Below, one piece after another: positions 57,816 to 64,000 of a stretch of DNA of 64,000 bases. The stretch comes from Janthinobacterium sp. TB1-E2 (GTDB taxonomy: Bacteria; Pseudomonadota; Gammaproteobacteria; Burkholderiales; Burkholderiaceae_D). The notes below the pieces were generated by a model. The model was not told where the DNA came from. It saw only the letters and a list, made by a program, of their open reading frames with translations, and did no database searches. Within the stretch, counting starts at the first letter, position 1; each line of letters opens with the position of its first letter. The position numbers and the translations under genes are program-made. The stretch is taken from NCBI RefSeq assembly GCF_036885605.1, contig NZ_CP142523.1, positions 4,278,001-4,342,000 of the forward strand, given 5' to 3'.

Positions 57816-59740
57816 GTGATGATGACGACTTGAATGAACACGGCAATCATCAAGGCGAGTTTCGGCAGAGTGTTGGTGGGTGGGCTGAATACACCGTTCA
57901 TATGACGGAAATAGAAGATACGATTCGTCATGACGTCACGATTCCACCCAGAAAAATCATACCGATTATATTTTTACCCGGCGTTATGGGTAGCAATTTA
58001 AGAATGACAAAACAACGCCAAGATGATCTGAAGCGACAGGATAACAGATCATGGAGGCCAGATGACATGGTCGACAAATCTGGTAATTTGGCGGTTGCAA
58101 CCGGTAGTGGTTTAGGTGGTTGGTTTAGGGGAGCATCTCCCAGAGATCGACAATTGGTCTTTGATCCAAATGAAACTGAAGTTGAGTACTATCAATATTC
58201 TATCGAAAATGAGCGTTTCTTCCCTGGTGGAGACGTAACCAAAGGATCTGACGCACGTCATAACAACGTTCCTGACGATTTTCCTGGTGTTCCTCCATTG
58301 ATTTCTGTTAGTCCTAAAAAAAATGCTCAGGTAGATGCAATTCAGAAACCTGGTGTAGCGGGAAAATTTATTCCCCGAGAAATACGTGAAACTCCAGCGC
58401 ATATTGCACGGTGGCGTGGATGGAGCGAAGTTCTTTTCGCCGGCGCCTATGGCGAAATGCTTAAAAAAACAGAATTCTTCATGAATAATATAATAAAAAA
58501 AGGAGAAATTTTACCTCATTGGAAAATTGATCCTTCCGATCAAGTTACTGGACGATATTCATTTGGTCAACAAGCCTATCCGCCTATTGCTAAGCTCCTA
58601 ATACAAAATCCGAAAGAATTTGGTGGTTCGTCCGGAGCACCAATTAACACTTCCGACATGCTAAAAATTTCCCCATGCTGGTATCCGGTTCATGCGTTGG
58701 GATACAACTTCCTGCAGAGCAATGCCATTACTGCTATTATTATTGCCAAACGCATACGCGGCATAGTAATAGGCTATCAGAAATGCGGCTTCAAATGCAG
58801 TGAGGTCATTCTCGTCACACATAGCATGGGAGGTCTGCTCGCCCGAGCCTTAATGCATCCTAGATATGGAAATATGCTTAATGATAAAAGTGTAAAAATA
58901 CTTGGAATATATCATAATGTGATGCCTACCTTAGGGGCCGCCAGTGCATACAAACGCATGCGTTTCGGCTTTAAGGAAAAGGGTGGTCCAATTAATACTC
59001 TCGAAGCCCAAATTCTTGGCATTGATGGTGAACACACCACCGCAATTCTCGCAAATGCACCTGCACCATTAGAAATGTTGCCAAGCATGGCATATGGTCA
59101 AGAATGGATCAAGGTTGTTGATGCAACAGATAAATTACTTTGGAGCTGGCCACGAGGTAAGGATAGTGCGGTGGAAAGTATCTATTTACAACCTGCGAAT
59201 GCTTGGTGGAGGATGATAAATCCTTCCTGGGTGAATCCTGCAAATATTCCGCCAAAAAAAGGGGGAGGCATCAACAATGTCATGCGACGATTGAAAGATG
59301 CATCAGAATTACTAAAGGAAATAGAACAAATATTTCATCCAAATACATATGCAAGCTATTGTGCCTCAAAAGAATTCTTAAGCTATGGAGAAATCACTTT
59401 CAAAGTTACCGAGGGTTTAGAAATTAAAAACTCATCCGATCCAGAAAAAATTATACCATCACCAAATAAGTGGCAGCTATTGACTGACGATGCAAAAGGT
59501 AACCTTACTGTACAAGCAGGAACACGTGTTTTGAAAATAAAATTACAACCACCAAATTCTACTGGCGATGAAACCGTCCCATCGGATCGCTCAGCAAAAC
59601 ACATACCTGGGGAAAAATTTTCCCATGGCGCCAAATCTGAAAATGGATATGAACATCAAAATAGCTACTCTCATCCACATGTCCTGGCATCTATGCTCTA
59701 TTCAATTGTGCAGATTGCCAAAAAAGCAGAATGGAAATGA
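57812..59740 (+). CDS. T6SS lipase effector of the Tle4 type
   Basis: A 642-residue alpha/beta hydrolase. PGVMGSNL (56-63) is an oxyanion-hole motif, THSMGG (336-341) holds the nucleophile S338, and GDETVP (585-590) offers D586. EHQNSY (H615) is a likely catalytic His. The nucleophile motif has Thr where GxSxG enzymes have Gly. The neighbour is a Tli4-type immunity gene and the size matches, so a Tle4-type phospholipase is likely (inference). It has no signal peptide and is delivered with VgrG. DNA is far more AT-rich than its surroundings, so it was probably acquired. Confidence 0.85.
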   Translation: MSDDDDLNEHGNHQGEFRQSVGGWAEYTVHMTEIEDTIRHDVTIPPRKIIPIIFLPGVMGSNLRMTKQRQDDLKRQDNRSWRPDDMVDKSGNLAVATGSGLGGWFRGASPRDRQLVFDPNETEVEYYQYSIENERFFPGGDVTKGSDARHNNVPDDFPGVPPLISVSPKKNAQVDAIQKPGVAGKFIPREIRETPAHIARWRGWSEVLFAGAYGEMLKKTEFFMNNIIKKGEILPHWKIDPSDQVTGRYSFGQQAYPPIAKLLIQNPKEFGGSSGAPINTSDMLKISPCWYPVHALGYNFLQSNAITAIIIAKRIRGIVIGYQKCGFKCSEVILVTHSMGGLLARALMHPRYGNMLNDKSVKILGIYHNVMPTLGAASAYKRMRFGFKEKGGPINTLEAQILGIDGEHTTAILANAPAPLEMLPSMAYGQEWIKVVDATDKLLWSWPRGKDSAVESIYLQPANAWWRMINPSWVNPANIPPKKGGGINNVMRRLKDASELLKEIEQIFHPNTYASYCASKEFLSYGEITFKVTEGLEIKNSSDPEKIIPSPNKWQLLTDDAKGNLTVQAGTRVLKIKLQPPNSTGDETVPSDRSAKHIPGEKFSHGAKSENGYEHQNSYSHPHVLASMLYSIVQIAKKAEWK

Positions 59741-60867
59741 AAATGTTAAATTATAAAAAAATTCTCATTATTTCAATTATTTCAATAATTGCACTACCAT
59801 CAAAAACAATGGCAAATAAAGCAATGTCAAATAAAAAACATGAGGAAAATAAAATGCATATACACACAAAAACAATAAAAAAAATAGAAAATTTATTTCA
59901 AAAAACAAAAAAACTTTGCTTTGGAAGATATTTATTAAATCTACCAAACGAGGCAGAATTAATAATCGGAAATTCTGAAGTTGAACTATTTAAAGGAGGA
60001 CCTGAATCCTTAAAAAACCAAGCGGAAATTGATTTAAAAAAAATACGATCTTTGAATATTTCCCCTGAAATTATTTATAATGGGAATGGCCCAATAGAAA
60101 ATAGTTGGCAACTTCGATACTACAATAGCAAATCAGCCAAAAAAGACAATTTCATAATTTATCGAACATTAATCAACAAAGGGGATTTCATATTTACCAT
60201 AGGCGACGCAGTAGATAATGGCGACACCGAAAGAGCAACAGCGGAAAGACAATTCCTTCAAGCAAAAAGTCTGCGTTTGCGTGCTACTGAAGAAATTCCT
60301 GTCACCCCAGGCCTTTGCGTAGAGCATGGATTCATAAGTGAAAATCAGTATAAATATCAAGAAATAGACGACATAGGTATTTATTTACCCAGCTTGCCAG
60401 ATGTTACTTTCTCCATCAGTTCAAATAAGGATGCATACGGTGACTACCCGCCGACAGAATTTGAATCAAGGTTGCGTGGGGAATTATCACTGCTCAATCG
60501 CATACAAGACGCAAAAAAAATGCAAGGCAATAACTATCCCAAGCGCACCTTGCTGCGCGAAGGCAAGCGCACTGTTCAACACTGGAAAGGCGAAGAGTCG
60601 CTGATACGGCGTACCGATGGTGTCCATGATTTTGAATGGGCATTGGTAGGCAAACCGAAAGACATCGCAAATCCGTCTGTGCTGGAAGTCAAGATGTACA
60701 CCAAAGTCGCCCACAACCTGGTCGGCGCCGCCGACGCATCGTCGCTGACTGACGAGGAGGCGATTGCCTTGTGGGACAAGCTGCTGTCCGGCCTGAAGTT
60801 CCGGGTGAAGGTGCCGGGTGCGCCGCCGGGTTCGTACTACATCGATCCGGACAAGCCTGCGCAGTGA
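59737..60867 (+). CDS. T6SS Tli4-type immunity protein
   Basis: A 376-residue protein. An N-terminal signal peptide (LNYKKILIISIISIIALPSKTMA) places it in the periplasm, where Tle4 acts. CFGRYLLNLPNEAELIIG is typical of the Tli4 N-terminal domain, and the end (ALWDKLLSGLKFRVKVPGAPPG) of the C-terminal domain. The ATG at 59737 overlaps the lipase stop (ATGA). The first two thirds are AT-rich; from about 60520 the DNA returns to host-like GC, which suggests recombination with an older resident copy. Confidence 0.85.
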   Translation: MKMLNYKKILIISIISIIALPSKTMANKAMSNKKHEENKMHIHTKTIKKIENLFQKTKKLCFGRYLLNLPNEAELIIGNSEVELFKGGPESLKNQAEIDLKKIRSLNISPEIIYNGNGPIENSWQLRYYNSKSAKKDNFIIYRTLINKGDFIFTIGDAVDNGDTERATAERQFLQAKSLRLRATEEIPVTPGLCVEHGFISENQYKYQEIDDIGIYLPSLPDVTFSISSNKDAYGDYPPTEFESRLRGELSLLNRIQDAKKMQGNNYPKRTLLREGKRTVQHWKGEESLIRRTDGVHDFEWALVGKPKDIANPSVLEVKMYTKVAHNLVGAADASSLTDEEAIALWDKLLSGLKFRVKVPGAPPGSYYIDPDKPAQ

Positions 60868-60939
60868 CAGCTGAATAAGCTCATGCTGGCGCCGTGCCAG
60901 CCATTGCGCTAGCATGATCCTTTTGCCCCGAAAGCTTCC

Positions 60940-61419
60940 ATGCCCATCACCCTGCGCCCCGCCCTGCCCCTTGATATCGACGCCCTGTGGGCCCTGCGCA
61001 CGGTGGCCGTGCGCGTCAGTTGCGCCACGCATTATGCGCCGGAGCAAATTACTGTGTGGACGGCTTCGCCCGTGCCGCCAGCTTATGCCGCCATGCTGGC
61101 TGCGGGTGGCGGCATTGTGGCGATGCAGGGCGAGGCCATTGCCGGCTATGCCATGCTGGACGTAGATAAACACGAAGTCGATGCCGTGTTTGTCGATCCC
61201 GCGCGCGCGGGGCTCGGTATCGGCAAGCGGCTGCTGGCGGCGCTGGAGCAACTGGCGCGCGGGCGCGGCATTGCGCGCCTGCACCTGTCCGCGTCGCTGA
61301 ACGCTGTGCCGTTTTACCGGGCCGCAGGATTTATCTCCTTGCGCGAGGAAGCGTATGCGCATCCCAGCGGCATCAGCCTGGCCAGCGTGGCGATGGAAAA
61401 ACAGCTGGTAACCGCCTGA
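60940..61419 (+). CDS. GNAT family N-acetyltransferase
   Basis: A 159-residue acetyltransferase. It begins MPITLRPALPLDIDALWALR and contains the acetyl-CoA-binding motif VDPARAGLGIGKRLLAALE, followed by RLHLSASLNAVPFYRAAGF. The substrate is unknown. It is the first GC-rich gene after the T6SS cargo module. Confidence 0.9.
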   Translation: MPITLRPALPLDIDALWALRTVAVRVSCATHYAPEQITVWTASPVPPAYAAMLAAGGGIVAMQGEAIAGYAMLDVDKHEVDAVFVDPARAGLGIGKRLLAALEQLARGRGIARLHLSASLNAVPFYRAAGFISLREEAYAHPSGISLASVAMEKQLVTA

Positions 61420-61423
61420 GCCG

Positions 61424-61520
61424 TCAGTCTTTGCTGGCAGCAGCTTCGGACTCGGCCAGGCATTGCTGCAGCTTCGCGATCAGGGCACTTGCTCGTCGTC
61501 CAGGTCCAGCGGGTTAGCAT
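61424..61520 (-). pseudogene. Possible remnant of a C-terminal coding region
   Basis: Minus-strand reading gives a helical fragment ALIAKLQQCLAESEAAASKD followed by a stop at 61424-61426. A neighbouring frame reads NPLDLDDEQ just upstream. A one-base frameshift would join them into a normal-looking C-terminus. The original gene is not recognised. Confidence 0.25.
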
Positions 61521-61521
61521 T

Positions 61522-61911
61522 TCAATCCGCTTCCCACGCAATGCCAGCCGGTCGCGCGCCGCCCGTCTTGAAAAACGCGACGAAGGCGCGCTGGCATAAA
61601 TCCACATCCACGCACCACGCTTCCGGATACACGTCCACCTGCCCGTTCGACAGCAGATAGCTGCATTCGCCCGTTTCCTCTTCGTCTCCCAAGGAGTGAA
61701 AACTCAGGTCGTCCTGTCCCGACAGATACATCAGCCAGGCATTGCCGCCATTGCGCAACATGCACAGGGCCGGGCCCTGCTCCGCATCTTCGGCCATGGT
61801 CAGCCACAGCTCGCACTGGGCCAGCGTGCGCGCTTCCAGCAGCGCCTGTTCCAGCATAGGGATGCTATCGACCACACGCGGCTCACCATGCAGATTCAGT
61901 TCCATCGTCAT
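61522..61911 (-). CDS. Imm1-like immunity protein, orphan
   Basis: A 129-residue protein resembling the Imm1 family of polymorphic-toxin immunity proteins: a beta-rich centre (GGNAWLMYLSGQDDL, GECSYLLSNGQVDVYPEAW) followed by CQRAFVAFFKTGGARPAGIAWE, which matches the family's FFxTGxRPxxIxWE ending. No toxin gene is adjacent; the nearest toxin system is the T6SS cargo at 57812. Its ATG overlaps the SulP transporter stop (ATGA), so both are probably translated together. Assignment rests on pattern, not on a search. Confidence 0.6.
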   Translation of the reverse strand: MTMELNLHGEPRVVDSIPMLEQALLEARTLAQCELWLTMAEDAEQGPALCMLRNGGNAWLMYLSGQDDLSFHSLGDEEETGECSYLLSNGQVDVYPEAWCVDVDLCQRAFVAFFKTGGARPAGIAWEAD

Positions 61912-63548
61912 GCTTTTTCCCCCCTCAGGTCATCCATGGCCAGCGCCGTGCTCAGGTACAGCTTGCCGCTCAGGTCGTGCAGCAGGCTGCTCTGGCGCAG
62001 GCGGTCCATCACGGGGCCCTTCACTTCGGCCAGATTCAGGCTGATGCCGCGCTTGGCCAGCGCGCTGTTGAGTTCGATCAAGCCCAGCAAGGCCGTGCTG
62101 TCGATCTGGTTGACTGCCGACAGCACCAGCACCAGGTGGCGCGCCGTCGGGTGGCCCCGCAACTCGTCTTCCACGCGCTCCGTGACGGCTTCCACATTGC
62201 CGAAGAACAGGCCCGCATCGATGCGCAGCAGCAAGACGTCCGGCAGGGTTTGCGCTTCATAGCGCTCCACGTTGCGGAAGTGCTCGCTGTTCGGGATGCG
62301 GCCCAGCACGGCAATGTGCGGGCGGCTGGCGCGCCAGATCAGGGTGCCCATCGACAGCAGCACGCCAATCACCACGCCCGCTTCCACGCCCAGCACCAGC
62401 ACGCCGGCCGTCGTCGCCAGCAGGGCCAGCGCATCGCTGCGGTCGTAGCGCCACGACAGTTTCAAGGTGTCCCAGTCCAGCAGGCTGCTGACGGCAAAGA
62501 TGATGGTGGCCGCCAAGACCGGCAGCGGCAGCAGCGCCAGCCAGCCCGTGGGCGCCACCAGCGCCAGCGCAAGCAGTCCCGCCGTGATGATGCTGGCCAG
62601 CGGCGTGTTGGCGCCCGCCTGGAAATTGACGGCCGAGCGCGAAATCGAGCCCGTGACGGGGAAGCCGCCCGACAGCGCGCTGGCCACGTTGGCCGCGCCC
62701 AGGCCCAGCAGTTCGCGGTTCGTATGCAGCTTTTCACCGCGTTTTTGCGCCAGGGTCTGGGCGGCGGACATGCTCATCAAAAAGATGATGAAGGCGATCA
62801 GCAGCGCCGGCGACAGCAAGGTGCGCCAATGGGCGCTCGAGGTGGCCAGGTTCAGGCCCGGCAAGCCGCTGGGCACGTGGCCCGTCGTCTGCACACCCAT
62901 CGCTTCCAGGCCGCCATAGGCGACCAGCGCGATGCCGGCCAGCACCAGTGCCATCGGCGCCAGGCGCGCGCCCACGTCGGCCGCCACCTTGTTCAGGCCG
63001 CAGCGTTGCAGCAGGCGCGACAAATAGCGCTTGGCCAGCCACAGGAACAGCAGGCCGGACAGCCCGAGCACGAGGCTGGGCGTGTGCCAATGGGGCCAGG
63101 TGGCGCCCAGGAGCGGCGTGATCTGCCCCCAGATGATCAGGATCGCGGCGCCATTGCTGAAACCGCTGATCACGGGGCGTGACAGGAAACTGGCCATGAA
63201 ACCCAGGCGCAGCACGCCGCACAGCAGCAGGACGAGGCCGCTGATGAAGGCCAGCTGGGCGGCCAGCACGACGTACAGGGAGGAGCCGGGATCGGCCAGC
63301 GGCGCCAGGGCGGCGGCCGTCATCAGGGAAACGATGGCCATCGGGCCCACCGATTGCGTCATGCTGCTGCCGAACAAGGCGTACAGCACGGGCGGCAGGA
63401 TGCTGGCGTAGATGCCCACCACGGGCGGCAAGCCCGCCACCAGCGCGTAAGCCATGCCTTGCGGCACCATCATCATGGCGACAACGATACCGGCAGTGAT
63501 GTCTCCGGCCAACAGAGGACGCCGGTATTGCCTGAGCCAGAGCAGCAT
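61908..63548 (-). CDS. SulP family anion transporter with STAS domain
   Basis: A 546-residue membrane protein with about 10-12 helices and a C-terminal STAS domain (about 430-540: LLLRIDAGLFFGNVEAV, VNQIDSTALLGLIEL). Conserved SulP segments include VPQGMAYALVAGLPPVVGIYAS and ALSGGFPVTGSISRSAVNFQAGANT. SulP members carry sulfate, bicarbonate or other anions; the substrate is unknown. The ATG at 63548 has GGGA upstream; an ATG at 63584 is also in frame. Confidence 0.92.
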   Translation of the reverse strand: MLLWLRQYRRPLLAGDITAGIVVAMMMVPQGMAYALVAGLPPVVGIYASILPPVLYALFGSSMTQSVGPMAIVSLMTAAALAPLADPGSSLYVVLAAQLAFISGLVLLLCGVLRLGFMASFLSRPVISGFSNGAAILIIWGQITPLLGATWPHWHTPSLVLGLSGLLFLWLAKRYLSRLLQRCGLNKVAADVGARLAPMALVLAGIALVAYGGLEAMGVQTTGHVPSGLPGLNLATSSAHWRTLLSPALLIAFIIFLMSMSAAQTLAQKRGEKLHTNRELLGLGAANVASALSGGFPVTGSISRSAVNFQAGANTPLASIITAGLLALALVAPTGWLALLPLPVLAATIIFAVSSLLDWDTLKLSWRYDRSDALALLATTAGVLVLGVEAGVVIGVLLSMGTLIWRASRPHIAVLGRIPNSEHFRNVERYEAQTLPDVLLLRIDAGLFFGNVEAVTERVEDELRGHPTARHLVLVLSAVNQIDSTALLGLIELNSALAKRGISLNLAEVKGPVMDRLRQSSLLHDLSGKLYLSTALAMDDLRGEKA

Positions 63549-63614
63549 GGATGATCCCAAAATCTGAAAACCGAAGCCTATCATGTGACGAGGCCGGCTG
63601 ACAGGGGGACGTGC

Positions 63615-64000
63615 TTACTCTTGCAGCAATTGCGCCTTCACGGCGTCGAGGATTTCCGCCGATAACACCTCGTCATCGACGCAGCGCGCCAGCACCATGG
63701 CGCCCACCATGGCGGCGAACGTGGCGATCGCCTGCTGGCGCCGCTCTTCCGGTGCGCCGTCGGGCAGCAAGCCTTCCAGCAGCGCGAACTGCTGCTGCGT
63801 CGCCTTCGTAAACACGGGACGCGCGCCGGGCGACATGCGCGCCGCATCGACGCCCATGGCGGCCGCCGGGCAGCCGCCGCCGGGCTGGTCGCGGTGCCGG
63901 GTGGTCAGGTAATTGTCGATAATCGCCGGCAGCGCCCGTTGCGGGTCGCTGGCGACCTTCGCCCGCCAGCCTTCCAGCGATTTCTCCAGGGCATGCTGGC
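63615..64000 (-). CDS. TetR family regulator (partial, N-terminus beyond the right edge)
   Basis: The last 127 codons of a TetR-type protein. The visible part is the ligand-binding C-terminal domain (LEKSLEGWRAKVASDPQRALPAIIDNYL, then FAAMVGAMVLARCVDDEVL). The DNA-binding helix-turn-helix is outside the window. It may regulate the SulP/Imm1 unit, which lies downstream on the same strand (inference). Confidence 0.8.
   Translation of the reverse strand, partial: QHALEKSLEGWRAKVASDPQRALPAIIDNYLTTRHRDQPGGGCPAAAMGVDAARMSPGARPVFTKATQQQFALLEGLLPDGAPEERRQQAIATFAAMVGAMVLARCVDDEVLSAEILDAVKAQLLQE

Overview
The window looks like chromosome from a high-GC betaproteobacterium of the order Burkholderiales, most likely the family Oxalobacteraceae (Janthinobacterium/Massilia/Duganella type). 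This is inferred from protein character, the conserved block thrS-infC-rpmI-rplT-pheS-pheT-ihfA-merR, and the signalling-rich gene content; no database search was possible. About 55 protein genes, two tRNA genes and about twenty regulatory or structural elements are supported. I see no rRNA, CRISPR array, insertion sequence or prophage. The pirin gene runs off the left edge and a TetR gene runs off the right edge.

Layout. 1-2019: pirin, OsmC and SIMPL-domain proteins. 2055-6705: a two-gene module of a Ser/Thr kinase fused to a formylglycine-enzyme-like domain, preceded by a large zinc-ribbon/coiled-coil protein with an SPFH-like region. 7038-12235: small secreted proteins, a ZntB-like transporter, Rnk (with an overlapping small ORF) and a GGDEF-EAL protein. 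12358-19570: RF3, a chemoreceptor, a Crp-type regulator and a two-component pair. 19781-28133: the translation block, read leftwards from a strong promoter through two identical tRNA-Val genes and a terminator into thrS and infC (which appears to start at ATA). 28230-37048: mixed metabolic, transport and regulatory genes, including a guanidine-II riboswitch with two SMR exporter genes, and an ArsR/old-yellow-enzyme pair. 37045-42837: a complete urease operon ureDABCEFG-hupE, with a sigma-54-type promoter and an NtrC-like palindrome upstream. 42857-50460: three large signalling proteins (REC-PAS-GGDEF-EAL and two related histidine kinases). 50606-60867: a partial type VI secretion locus. 60940-64000: GNAT, an Imm1-like protein overlapping a SulP transporter gene, and TetR.

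How the genes work together. The urease operon encodes structural subunits, nickel chaperones and a HupE/UreJ-type nickel permease; its upstream signals suggest nitrogen control. The T6SS locus holds only baseplate parts (TssK, TssF, TssG) and the spike (PAAR, VgrG), then an AT-rich lipase/immunity pair of the Tle4/Tli4 type. The sheath, tube, ATPase and membrane-complex genes are absent here, so the spike must rely on a main cluster elsewhere. The VgrG C-terminal tail, lipase and immunity gene are joined by overlapping stop/start codons and differ in composition from their surroundings, which suggests an acquired cargo module. The most interesting items are the kinase/zinc-ribbon module, the cargo module with its apparently chimeric immunity gene, the Imm1-SulP overlap, the urease promoter, the riboswitch, the infC start and a 158-bp structured element at 30908-31065.
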